DNA of 43,957 bases from Mycobacterium alsense (GTDB lineage Bacteria; Actinomycetota; Actinomycetes; Mycobacteriales; Mycobacteriaceae). Below the pieces are notes generated by a model that was not told the origin of the DNA, did not search any database, and was given only the letters and a program-made list of their open reading frames with translations. Of the stretch, positions 36,530 through 43,957 are shown piece by piece (position 1 is the first letter of the stretch; each line of letters begins with the position of its first letter). The DNA is taken from positions 1 to 43,957 of the forward strand of contig NZ_MVHD01000050.1 in NCBI RefSeq assembly GCF_002086635.1, given 5' to 3'. The position numbers were made by a program, and so were the translations under genes.

Positions 36530-37246
36530 TCAGACGTGGCCCAAGCCGGTGGCGATCAGGAAAACCCCCAGCGCGGCCACGACGACCCCGAGGACCGCGC
36601 TCCTGCGCGCCGCCACCCAGTCGTGCGCGCGCCCCATCAGCGCGCGGGTGCGGTGGGGCGCGACCAGGTGGCAGAGCAGGGGGATTTCGGCGAACGCCAA
36701 GCCCACCAGCGTGTACGCCGCGGCCGCGCCGACCTGGCTGCCCAGCGCGGTTCCCGACGCCAGGATCACGGTGAGCGCCCCCAGGTACCGGAAGTCGGTC
36801 GTCAGCACCATCCCGGCCACGAACGTGATCCAAGGCGGGCCGGCCCGCAGCGCGTCGAGTGTGCGCGCCGACAGCCGCGAGAACCCCTGGCCCGGGGGCC
36901 GCGACGGCGGCGGGTCAGCGGCCGGCGTCCCCGCGGGTCGACGCCCCGGGACGCCGATCGCGAGCCCCGCGGCGACCACCAGCGCGAGCGCGCCCGCCGC
37001 GATCTGAACCTGGCCCGCCGTCGGCCCGGCCGTGGCGCGCTCCACCCGGTGCATCGCCCGAAGCGCGACGTCGTGCAGGCCGAACAGGGCGCCGACGCCC
37101 AGGGCCACGCCCACGGCCAGCCCACCCAGCCACAGCGCCGCGAGATGAAGCACCGGCCGCCGCCGCGAGAACACCAGCAGCGTGACCCCGATCCGCCCCG
37201 GGTCCACCCCCGCGACCAGCGCCAACGCGAGAACGGTGCCCCACAT
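36530..37246 (-). CDS. GAP/Sap-family integral membrane protein (lipid addressing-like)
   Basis: 238 residues from ATG 37246; the upstream ATG (37288) would add 14 and a GTG (37255) 3. Six hydrophobic segments, with the family's opening MWGTVLALALVAGVDPGRIGVTLLVFSRRRP followed by WLGGLAVGVALGVGALFG, and a hydrophilic Pro/Arg loop (about 105-130) between helices 3 and 4. Members such as Sap (sulfolipid-1 addressing) and Gap (glycopeptidolipid) help export surface lipids. It is divergent from a PapA-type acyltransferase, the same partnership as in known lipid loci. Confidence 0.8.
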   Translation of the reverse strand: MWGTVLALALVAGVDPGRIGVTLLVFSRRRPVLHLAALWLGGLAVGVALGVGALFGLHDVALRAMHRVERATAGPTAGQVQIAAGALALVVAAGLAIGVPGRRPAGTPAADPPPSRPPGQGFSRLSARTLDALRAGPPWITFVAGMVLTTDFRYLGALTVILASGTALGSQVGAAAAYTLVGLAFAEIPLLCHLVAPHRTRALMGRAHDWVAARRSAVLGVVVAALGVFLIATGLGHV

Positions 37247-37563
37247 GGGCGGCACTTTACCGCGATCGGGACTGCGGTACCGTCGCACGCGGACGCGACC
37301 GTGAAATGTAGGAAAATTGCCGCATCCCGGCTGGTTTGGTCTGCTATCTTAAGCCACCGTCGGGCACGTATCAGCATTTGCCCGGCGAGACGTCTTGGCT
37401 GGCTGCACGAGCGACAGTAGCCGAAGCACTGGCGCCGAATGCGCTGTACCGCAACGGGATTGACCAATGGAGGTAGGTGCGCCATTGGGTAACCCGATGA
37501 CCGAGCCGACCCGAGTTATGTGAATCACCTGTGTCCCGGCAGTGAAACAGGCAGGGAGGGAAT

Positions 37564-39009
37564 GTGTTCGTCCCGGGTGAAGACGCCTTCGGATCCATCG
37601 ACGAATGGGCGCCGGAGCGTGGTTCGGTCGTGTGCTGGCAACCCTCCCCCGACTCGCTCGTCAAGGTGCGGCGCGCCCCGGTAAGCCCCGTCCCGGCCAG
37701 CCATCAGCAAGCCCGGCACCTGCGCAACTTTCGCGACCACGCCGACCGCGGGGTCGATATGTCCCGGCTGTGCATCGGCAGCTGGGACATGCCCGGCACG
37801 TGCGACATCAGGGTCCTGACGTACGTCATCACCACGCACCTTCGCCGGCACGACACGTATCACAGCTGGTTCGAGTTCGCCGACGGCGACCGCATCGTGC
37901 GGCACACCCTGACCGACCCCGCCGATATCCGCCTGGTGCCGGTCAAGCGCGGCGAGATGGAACCGGCCGATGTCCGCGAGCACATCGCGACCACGCCGAG
38001 CCCGCTGCAGTGGGATTGCTTCCGCTTCGCCATCATTCAGCGCGCAGACCATTTCACCTTCTGCTTCAGCATCGACCACCTCTACATCGACGCACAGTTC
38101 CTCGGCGCGATGCGGATGGAGCTGTATCTGATGTACACCTCGCTGCTGGCCGGCGGCGCCCCGCCGTCCCTGCCGGCCGCGGGCAGCTACGCCGACTACT
38201 GCCTCCGGCAGCACGAATACAGCTCCGCCCTGACGCTCGCTTCCCCACAGGTGCGCGCCTGGGTCGAATTCTTCGAGCGAAATGACGGCACCCTTCCGGA
38301 ACCCCCGGTGTCGCTCGGCGACGGCTCGGGCCCCTGCGACCTGATGTTCATGCGGGTGATGGACGAGCGCCAGACCGCCGAGTTCGAATCCGCGTGCCTG
38401 GCCGCCGGCGCGCGCTTCAGCGGTGGCGTGTTCGCCTGCGCCGCGCTCGCGCAATACGAGCTGACCGGCGCCGAGACGTATCACGGCCTGGTCGCGTGCG
38501 ATACCCGCAGCAGCCGGGAGGAATTCCTGACGGTCGGGTGGTTCACCGGCTTCGTGCCGATCACCATCCCGGTCCAAACGCGGTCGTTCGAGGCTGCCGC
38601 CCGCGCCGCGCAGCAATCGTTCGATTCGGGGAAGGCGCTCGCAAACGTGCCGTTCCATCGCGTCCTGGAGCTGGCGCCGTGGCTGAGGATGCCGCCGGGG
38701 CGCGTTCCGCTCCTGTTTCACCTCGACGCGAGCAGCCCTCCCCTGTCGACCATCGTCAAGTCGGAATGGGGCGGGTCGAACATCACGATCCACCACGACG
38801 GCGGCGTTCCGGCCCGCTTCGACCTGCGCGTGAACCGGTACGAGAAGGAAACGCACGCAATGGTGTTCTTCCCCGACAACCCGGTCGCGCGCCAGTCGGT
38901 CACGCGTTACATCCAGACGCTGAGATCGATCTACCTGTGCGTCGCCGGGGGCCGGGCCGCGGTGGCGGCGCCGCGCGACGACACGCGGTTGCAGCGGCAG
39001 CTGGTGTGA
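37564..39009 (+). CDS. PapA-type acyltransferase (condensation-domain protein)
   Basis: 481 residues, GTG start with GGGAGGGA immediately upstream. The entire length resembles PapA1/PapA2/PapA3: WQPSPDSLVKVRRAPVSPVPASHQQARHLR, IGSWDMPGTCDIRVLTYVITTHLRRHDTYHSWFEF, then the catalytic SIDHLYIDAQ (His172, Asp176), where the family usually has DG rather than DA, and GWFTGFVPITIPV. PapA enzymes transfer acyl groups from polyketide or fatty-acyl carriers to trehalose or similar sugars. No pks or mmpL gene is near, so substrate and partner are unknown. H37Rv has nothing at this position. Its TGA abuts the trxB1 stop. Confidence 0.87.
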   Translation: MFVPGEDAFGSIDEWAPERGSVVCWQPSPDSLVKVRRAPVSPVPASHQQARHLRNFRDHADRGVDMSRLCIGSWDMPGTCDIRVLTYVITTHLRRHDTYHSWFEFADGDRIVRHTLTDPADIRLVPVKRGEMEPADVREHIATTPSPLQWDCFRFAIIQRADHFTFCFSIDHLYIDAQFLGAMRMELYLMYTSLLAGGAPPSLPAAGSYADYCLRQHEYSSALTLASPQVRAWVEFFERNDGTLPEPPVSLGDGSGPCDLMFMRVMDERQTAEFESACLAAGARFSGGVFACAALAQYELTGAETYHGLVACDTRSSREEFLTVGWFTGFVPITIPVQTRSFEAAARAAQQSFDSGKALANVPFHRVLELAPWLRMPPGRVPLLFHLDASSPPLSTIVKSEWGGSNITIHHDGGVPARFDLRVNRYEKETHAMVFFPDNPVARQSVTRYIQTLRSIYLCVAGGRAAVAAPRDDTRLQRQLV

Positions 39010-39363
39010 TCAGGCCTGCTCGGCCTGCACCGCCGCGTCGACGTCGAAGTCCTTGATCTGCTGCACCAGGTCCTCCAGGGCCGCCGGCGGCAGGGCACCG
39101 GGCTGGTTGAACAGCAGCTTGCCCTTCTTGAACGCCATCAGCGTCGGGATCGACCTAATCTGGGCCGCCGCCGCGAGCTGTTGCTCGGCTTCGGTGTCGA
39201 CCTTGGCGTAGACGATGTCGGAATGCTTCTCCGACGACTCGGCGAACGTCGGCGCGAACTGGCGACACGGACCGCACCAGGAGGCCCAGAAGTCGACGAG
39301 GACGATGTCGTTGCCCTCGATGGTTTCGTTGAACTGCTCGGCGGTGAGATCGCGTGTTGTCAC
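39010..39363 (-). CDS. trxB1: Thioredoxin TrxB1
   Basis: 117 residues, GTG start (H37Rv Rv1471 about 123). Thioredoxin fold with FWASWCGPC (Cys30, Cys33), KVDTEAEQQLAAAAQI and the cis-Pro SIPTLMAFKKG. It reduces disulphides in cytosolic partners with NADPH via thioredoxin reductase. Adjacent to trxA on the same strand (51-bp gap). Convergent with the papA-type gene with no intervening base. Confidence 0.95.
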   Translation of the reverse strand: MTTRDLTAEQFNETIEGNDIVLVDFWASWCGPCRQFAPTFAESSEKHSDIVYAKVDTEAEQQLAAAAQIRSIPTLMAFKKGKLLFNQPGALPPAALEDLVQQIKDFDVDAAVQAEQA

Positions 39364-39414
39364 AATCGCGTCAACGTAGGCGGCCGCCGCGATGTTCCCG
39401 CGAGTCGGCAGGGC

Positions 39415-39771
39415 TCAGATCAGGTTCCGCCGGATCTCTGCCGGGTCGACCCGGTAGGCCCGCAGGTGGCGCACCAGATCGTCCATCACCGACGGGTTGG
39501 CGATCCCGGCCTGTTTGAACACCAACTTGCCCTTCCTGAAGGCCATCAGCGTGGGCAACAGCGTGACCTGAGCGGCGCCGACGAGTTCCCGCTCGATGTC
39601 GAAGTTGACCTTGCCGTGAACGATGTCGGGGTGCTTGTCGGACGACGCATCGTAGGTCGGGCCGAACACGTCGCAGGGCGCGCACAGCGGCGCCCAGAAG
39701 TAGACGAGCACGTTGTCGTTGCCGTAGACGGTGCGCTTGAAGTTCTCGTTGGTCAGGTCTTCGGTAGTCAC
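39415..39771 (-). CDS. trxA: Thioredoxin-like protein TrxA with CAPC active site
   Basis: 118 residues from GTG 39771; the frame continues to 39906, but the added 45 residues are a basic, low-complexity run. Thioredoxin fold: YFWAPLCAPCDVFGPTY (Cys30, Cys33), VNFDIERELVGAAQ, and cis-Pro LLPTLMAFRKG. The dipeptide between the cysteines is Ala-Pro, not the usual Gly-Pro; this changes redox potential. In H37Rv the adjacent TrxA (Rv1470) is the thioredoxin reported not to be reduced well by thioredoxin reductase. It probably has a special redox role. Confidence 0.9.
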   Translation of the reverse strand: MTTEDLTNENFKRTVYGNDNVLVYFWAPLCAPCDVFGPTYDASSDKHPDIVHGKVNFDIERELVGAAQVTLLPTLMAFRKGKLVFKQAGIANPSVMDDLVRHLRAYRVDPAEIRRNLI

Positions 39772-40070
39772 TTCCGCTCGAGCGTACGTCCGCGGCGGGC
39801 GCGGTCGCCGGGATTTGGCGCGCGGTGCCCCTTGCATCCGGCCCGGGATCCGGCCCGGGACCGAAGGTGGTTTATACAATTTGCTCTCGACTAAATCCAC
39901 CGACATCTCAAATCCGCCGCAAAACTATCGGACGCGGGAATTGAACACACAATGAAATATGTACCTGTGCAATCAAATTTGCCGTGGACAGAGGCGGTAT
40001 TGCACTCCCGTAGCCGCCGGAAGAGCGTTAGGATTTTTCGCATCGCTGATGCGTCGTCTGGAGGTGCCCG

Positions 40071-40949
40071 ATGTCATTTCTCGTCGCAGATACGGAGTTG
40101 CTGTCGGGCGCGGCCGGGAGTCTGGCGCGCATCGGTTCGACGATCAGCGAGGTCAATTCCGCGGTGGCGGCCCAGACGACCACCGTGGCGGCGGCGGGGG
40201 CCGACGAGGTGTCGGCCGCCGTCGCGGCCGTGTTCGGCGCGCACGCCAGGAATTACCAGGCGCTCAGCGCCGAGGTCGCGGCCTTTCACAATCAATTCGT
40301 GCAAAACCTGCTCGGCGGCGCGCAGGCCTACGCCGCCGCCGAGGCGGCCAGCGCCAACCCGTTGCAGCCGCTGCTCGACGTGATCAACACGCCCACCCGG
40401 CTGCTCTTCGGCCGCCCCCTGATCGGCGACGGGAACAACGGGTTGCCCGGCCAGGCCGGCGAGTCCGGCGGAATCCTGTTCGGCAACGGCGGCGCCGGGG
40501 GCGCCGGCACGGTCGCGGGCCAGAACGGTGGGCGGGGCGGTGACGCGGGGCTCTTTGGCACCGGCGGCTCCGGCGGCGCCAGCGGCCCCGCGGCGATCGG
40601 CGGCGCCGGCGGCAGCGGCGGGCTGCTGTACGGCAACGGTGGCGCGGGCGGCGTCGGCTTCTTCGGTGGCGGTGCCGGCGGCCGGGCCTGGCTGATCGGC
40701 AACGGCGGCGCAGGTGGGGCCACGCTATCGATGGGAAACGCCGGCGACGGCGGCGTTGGCGGTTTGTTCTATGGCAACGGCGGAGACGGCGGCAACGGCG
40801 GGTCGAACGGCAACGGCGGCAACGGCGGCAACGCCGTCTTGGTCGGCAACGGGGGCAACGGCGGCAACGGCGGAGTCGGCGGCACCGACGGCGCCGGCGG
40901 CAACGGCGGAATCTTGTTCGGAAGCAAGGGCGCGCCCGGCGTGGTGTGA
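40071..40949 (+). CDS. PE_PGRS protein, PE_PGRS29-like (Rv1468c position)
   Basis: 292 residues. ATG preceded by GGAGG. A PE domain at about 1-93 (MSFLVADTELLSGAAGSLARIGSTI; AAVAAVFGAHARNYQALSAEVAAFHNQFV) leads to the linker TPTRLLFGRPLIGDGNNGLPGQ and then a PGRS region with many GGxGG and GNGGxGG repeats to the end (VLVGNGGNGGNGGVGGTDGAGGNGG). Neighbouring fadE15 supports orthology to PE_PGRS29 (370 aa in H37Rv), which is reported to expose a ubiquitin-binding UBA-like element. PE domains guide ESX-dependent export to the cell surface. The GC-rich repeats are prone to assembly errors. Confidence 0.92.
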   Translation: MSFLVADTELLSGAAGSLARIGSTISEVNSAVAAQTTTVAAAGADEVSAAVAAVFGAHARNYQALSAEVAAFHNQFVQNLLGGAQAYAAAEAASANPLQPLLDVINTPTRLLFGRPLIGDGNNGLPGQAGESGGILFGNGGAGGAGTVAGQNGGRGGDAGLFGTGGSGGASGPAAIGGAGGSGGLLYGNGGAGGVGFFGGGAGGRAWLIGNGGAGGATLSMGNAGDGGVGGLFYGNGGDGGNGGSNGNGGNGGNAVLVGNGGNGGNGGVGGTDGAGGNGGILFGSKGAPGVV

Positions 40950-41024
40950 GCCCTACCTACGGTTGCGTACCTTTTCCCGCGTCCGACAGACTTAGCGCGG
41001 AGCAGTCGGGCGGAGGGAATTGCG

Positions 41025-42854
41025 TTGGGCCACTACATCGCCAACGTCCGTGATATCGAGTTCAACCTGTTCGACGTCCTCGATGTGGGCGCCGTCCTCG
41101 GCGCCGGACGCTACGGCGACCTCGACGAGGACACCGTCCGCACGATCCTGGCCGAGGCCGCCCGCCTGGCCGAGGGCCCGGTCGCCGAGTCGTTCGCCGC
41201 CGCCGACCGCGACCCCCCGGTCTTCGACCCGGCTGAGCACACGCTCAGCGTGCCAGAGGAATTGGCCAAAACGGTCCGGGCCATCAAGGAGGCCGGTTGG
41301 TGGCGGCTCGGCCTGGCCGAGGAGATCGGCGGCATGCCGGCCCCGCCCCCGCTGGCCTGGGGTGTCACCGAAATGATCCTCTGCGCCAACCCGTCGGCCA
41401 ATTTCTTCAACTTCGGCCCGTTCATGGCCCAAGCGCTGTTCGAAGAGGGCAATGAGCAGCAAAAGCGTTGGGCGGCAATGGGTGTGGAGCGCGGCTGGCA
41501 GGCCACCATGGTGCTCACCGAGCCCGACGCGGGATCCGACGTCGGGGCGGGGCGCACCAAGGCGATCGCACAACCCGACGGAACCTGGCACATCGAGGGA
41601 GTCAAGCGGTTCATCTCCGGCGGGGACGTCGGCGACACCGCCGACAACATCTTCCACCTGGTGCTGGCGCGCCCGGAGGGCGCCGGCCCGGGCACCAAGG
41701 GCTTGAGCCTGTTCTATGTGCCCAAGTACCTGTTCGATCCCGAGACGCTCGAACTCGGTTCCCGCAACGGGGTTTTCGCCACCGGGCTGGAACACAAGAT
41801 GGGCATCAAGTCCTCGCCGACCTGCGAACTGACCTTCGGCGACGGCGGCGTGCCGGCCGTCGGCTATCTCGTCGGCGACGTGCACAACGGGATCGCGCAG
41901 ATGTTCACCATCATCGAGCAGGCCCGCATGACGATCGGCGTCAAGGCCGCCGGCACCCTGTCCACGGGCTACCTGAACGCGCTGGCGTTCGCCAAGGAGC
42001 GGGTGCAGGGCGCCGACCTCACCCAGATGGCCGACAAGACCGCGCCGCGGGTCACGATCATCCACCACCCCGACGTGCGTCGCAGCCTGATGACCCAGAA
42101 GGCATACGCCGAGGGGCTGCGCGCGCTGTACATGTATGCCGCTGCCCATCAGGATCCCGATGTGGCGCAACGGGTTTCGGGCGCCGACGCCGACATGGCG
42201 CACCGCATCGACGACCTGCTACTGCCGATCGTCAAGGGCGTGAGCTCCGAGCGGGCCTACGAGGTCCTGACCGAGTCGCTGCAGACGCTGGGCGGCTCGG
42301 GGTTCCTGGTCGACTATCCGATCGAACAGTACATCCGCGATTCCAAGATCGATTCGCTCTACGAGGGCACCACCGCCATCCAGGCACTGGACTTCTTCTT
42401 CCGCAAGATCGTTCGCGACCGCGGCCGGGCGCTGCAGTTCCTGACCGCCCGAATCAGCGACACCCTCGACGCCTGCGACGAGGCGCTGCGGCCGCAGGCC
42501 GACCTGGTGCAAGCCGCGCTGGACGCCGTCACGGCGATGACGGGCGCGCTGACCGGATACCTGATGTCGGCGGCGCAGCACCCGACGGAGATCTACAAGG
42601 TGGGGCTGGCGTCGGTGCGCTACCTGCTCGCGGTCGGCGACCTGGTCATCGGCTGGCGGTTGCTGGTCCAGGCCGGCGTCGCCCACGCCGCGCTGGCGGC
42701 CGGGCCGTCGGCGGATGATGAGCACTTCTATCGGGGCAAGATCGCGACCGCGACGTTCTTCGCCAAGAACATGCTCCCGCGGCTCACCGCGCAGCGGCGG
42801 GTCATCGAATCGATCGACGGCGACATCATGCGGGTGTCCGAAGACGCGTTCTGA
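41025..42854 (+). CDS. fadE15: Acyl-CoA dehydrogenase FadE15
   Basis: 609 residues, same length as Rv1467c; TTG start with GGAGGG upstream. The ACAD fold has the N-terminal extension of the large-dimer class, MVLTEPDAGSDVGAGRTKA (FAD/substrate loop, about 161-179), VKRFISGGDVGDTADNI, RMTIGVKAAGTLSTGYLNAL, the C-terminal catalytic Glu in KIDSLYEGTTAIQALDFFFRK (about 442-462), and an extra helical C-terminal domain (about 475-609). It oxidises acyl-CoA to trans-2-enoyl-CoA; chain preference unknown. Same strand as PE_PGRS, 75-bp gap. Confidence 0.95.
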   Translation: MGHYIANVRDIEFNLFDVLDVGAVLGAGRYGDLDEDTVRTILAEAARLAEGPVAESFAAADRDPPVFDPAEHTLSVPEELAKTVRAIKEAGWWRLGLAEEIGGMPAPPPLAWGVTEMILCANPSANFFNFGPFMAQALFEEGNEQQKRWAAMGVERGWQATMVLTEPDAGSDVGAGRTKAIAQPDGTWHIEGVKRFISGGDVGDTADNIFHLVLARPEGAGPGTKGLSLFYVPKYLFDPETLELGSRNGVFATGLEHKMGIKSSPTCELTFGDGGVPAVGYLVGDVHNGIAQMFTIIEQARMTIGVKAAGTLSTGYLNALAFAKERVQGADLTQMADKTAPRVTIIHHPDVRRSLMTQKAYAEGLRALYMYAAAHQDPDVAQRVSGADADMAHRIDDLLLPIVKGVSSERAYEVLTESLQTLGGSGFLVDYPIEQYIRDSKIDSLYEGTTAIQALDFFFRKIVRDRGRALQFLTARISDTLDACDEALRPQADLVQAALDAVTAMTGALTGYLMSAAQHPTEIYKVGLASVRYLLAVGDLVIGWRLLVQAGVAHAALAAGPSADDEHFYRGKIATATFFAKNMLPRLTAQRRVIESIDGDIMRVSEDAF

Positions 42855-42935
42855 GCGGGCGGGGCACGCACAGGTCAGACACGGCTTGATTGGGTACACC
42901 CTCTCGTGGTCCGACTCACGATTGGGGAAAAGTAA

Positions 42936-43715
42936 ATGCCCGCCAGCTGTTCCGCTCCTCGGCTCACCCGCCTCGCCATCGTCGCCGTCACGGGCGCAAC
43001 CGCGCTGTCCCTCGCCGCGTGCGGCTCGTCGAATCAATCGAGTCCGACGTCGACGTCGACGTCGACCTCCACCTCCACGGTGACCTCGACCGCCACCTCG
43101 CAGGCACCCGCCCCCGGCGAAGCCAAGGTCAGGGGGCTGATCGCGTCGGTGGCGGGCAACTCGATGCGGGTGACGAAGGACGACAACTCCAACGCCACCG
43201 TGAACTTCACGTCGACGACCAAGATCACCGAGGTCTCGCCGGCCACGCTGAGTGACGTCACGAACGGCAGTTGCATCACCGTGCGGCCCACGCAGGAGGC
43301 GCAGGGCGGGCAGCCGGTCACCGCGGCGTCCGTGCGGGTCAGCCCGTCGGTCAACGGCACCTGCCCGAAGCCCAAGGAGAATCAGCCGGGTTCCACCGCC
43401 CCGCCGGCTCCGGGATCCCCGGCGCCCGCGCCGCCGACGCCGGTGCGAGGCTCGGTCGCGTCGGTCGCGGGCAACACCATCACCGTCGCGGGCACCGACG
43501 ACCGCGGCAACACCACCCAGACGCCCGTGACGGTCGACGACGCGACGAAGTACACCAAGACGGTCACCGCGACGCCCGACGCGATCGCGTCGGGCAAGTG
43601 CGTCTCGGCGAGCGGAACACTGGACAACGGCGGCGCGCTGCAGGCGACGACCGTCAAGCTGCGGGCGTCCGAGGATGGCAAGTGCCCCGCCAAGGCGCAT
43701 GGCCAGGGAGGGTGA
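42936..43715 (+). CDS. Lipoprotein with two DUF5666-type domains
   Basis: 259 residues; GGGGAAAA before the ATG. A lipoprotein signal peptide at about 1-28 ends in the lipobox LAAC (Cys29). A Ser/Thr linker follows (about 31-58; TSTSTSTSTST). Two copies of a beta-rich module are then seen: VRGLIASVAGNSMRVTKDD (about 66-140) and VRGSVASVAGNTITVAGTDD (about 169-245), joined by a Pro-rich hinge. Each has two Cys, probably a disulphide pair. DUF5666 domains occur on secreted proteins and have no assigned function. It should be anchored in the outer leaflet of the inner membrane. Confidence 0.82.
   Translation: MPASCSAPRLTRLAIVAVTGATALSLAACGSSNQSSPTSTSTSTSTSTVTSTATSQAPAPGEAKVRGLIASVAGNSMRVTKDDNSNATVNFTSTTKITEVSPATLSDVTNGSCITVRPTQEAQGGQPVTAASVRVSPSVNGTCPKPKENQPGSTAPPAPGSPAPAPPTPVRGSVASVAGNTITVAGTDDRGNTTQTPVTVDDATKYTKTVTATPDAIASGKCVSASGTLDNGGALQATTVKLRASEDGKCPAKAHGQGG
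43046..43066. repeat. Short tandem repeat (GACGTC units) in the lipoprotein linker
   Basis: Three and a half copies of the 6-bp unit GACGTC encode the Ser/Thr linker. Since the unit is a multiple of three, copy-number change would lengthen the linker but not break the frame. Confidence 0.5.
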
Positions 43716-43773
43716 TCCCGCTCCCAGCGGGTACCCGGGTGGCGATCTGTAGTTTCACGATCGGAGGGCGCCG

Positions 43774-43957
43774 ATGATTGCCCGGACGGTCAAGCCCCGG
43801 CTTGTCCAAATCGCGCTGGTTGCCGTCGTCGCCGCCCTCGCGCTGAGCGTCGCCATGTGCCATTCGGACACCTCGACCGACAACGGCCACGGTGGAAAGC
43901 CGGCGGTCACCGCGGCTCCGCCGAGCGCGCCTCCGGCGGCCGCGCCCCCGCCCTCCC
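43774..43957 (+). CDS. Secreted or lipoprotein-like protein, cut by the window end
   Basis: ATG with GGAGGG at 5 nt; 61 codons visible. N-terminus MIARTVKPRLVQ, then a hydrophobic stretch (about 11-27) ending VAMC (Cys29), a lipobox-like site with an unusual Met before Cys. A Ser/Thr/His linker follows, then a Pro/Ala-rich region. The rest of the gene lies outside the window. It is 58 bp after the other lipoprotein on the same strand, so perhaps cotranscribed. Confidence 0.7.
   Translation, partial: MIARTVKPRLVQIALVAVVAALALSVAMCHSDTSTDNGHGGKPAVTAAPPSAPPAAAPPPS

Noticed and set aside
40470..40940. Repeat array in the PE_PGRS gene considered as a CRISPR-like array
   Set aside because: The repeats are in-frame GGxGG codons of variable spacing, with no uniform repeat or unique spacers.
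42219..43700. Minus-strand open frame of 493 codons across fadE15 and the lipoprotein
   Set aside because: Arg/Gly/Val-rich shadow of two well-supported plus-strand genes.

Overview
The window comes from a slow-growing, non-tuberculous Mycobacterium. The evidence is high-GC coding sequence, frequent GTG/TTG starts, a PE_PGRS gene, inhA/mabA, ripA/ripB, and a gene order that follows (reversed) the M. tuberculosis H37Rv block from about Rv1500 down to Rv1467c. The PE_PGRS gene argues against the M. avium/intracellulare group. Orthology and synteny statements come from memory of H37Rv; no search was run.

Left part (1-8270), accessory glycan locus. A minus-strand operon encodes a nucleotide-sugar dehydrogenase, an NDP-sugar epimerase, a methyltransferase fused to a family 2 glycosyltransferase, a polytopic GT-C-like membrane protein and a methyltransferase. 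Two junctions are GTGA/ATGA start-stop overlaps. A further, AT-richer methyltransferase lies upstream. These genes look able to make, epimerise, transfer and methylate an acidic sugar on a surface glycan.

Middle part (8271-20126). This holds the serine hydrolase lipL, then the methylmalonyl-CoA mutase set meaB-mutB-mutA (propionyl-CoA to succinyl-CoA) and a divergent TVP38/DedA protein. The mazEF4 pair that H37Rv carries between mutB and meaB is absent. An MHS-type transporter, an F420-type nitroreductase and a DoxX-like protein follow, then the stomatin/NfeD pair.

Core envelope part (20184-29955). In order: a conserved unknown (Rv1486c-like), the operon fabG1-inhA-hemZ (mycolate elongation plus haem), the operon moxR1-Rv1480-Rv1481 (AAA+/VWA chaperone module), the peptidoglycan hydrolases ripB and ripA, and Rv1476. 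The ripA signal-peptide region is broken in frame by a tandem 5-bp duplication, the most striking anomaly here.

Right part (30187-43957). Aconitase and its TetR regulator are followed by a small HTH protein, an ABC-F ATPase and echA12. A divergent GAP/Sap-like membrane protein plus PapA-type acyltransferase pair is inserted between echA12 and trxB1. Two thioredoxins, a PE_PGRS29-like gene (with ctpD missing), fadE15 and two lipoproteins complete the window; the last is cut by its end. Two intergenic hairpins, 10 kb apart, share the core CCACTGCGAA and look like copies of one terminator-like repeat.
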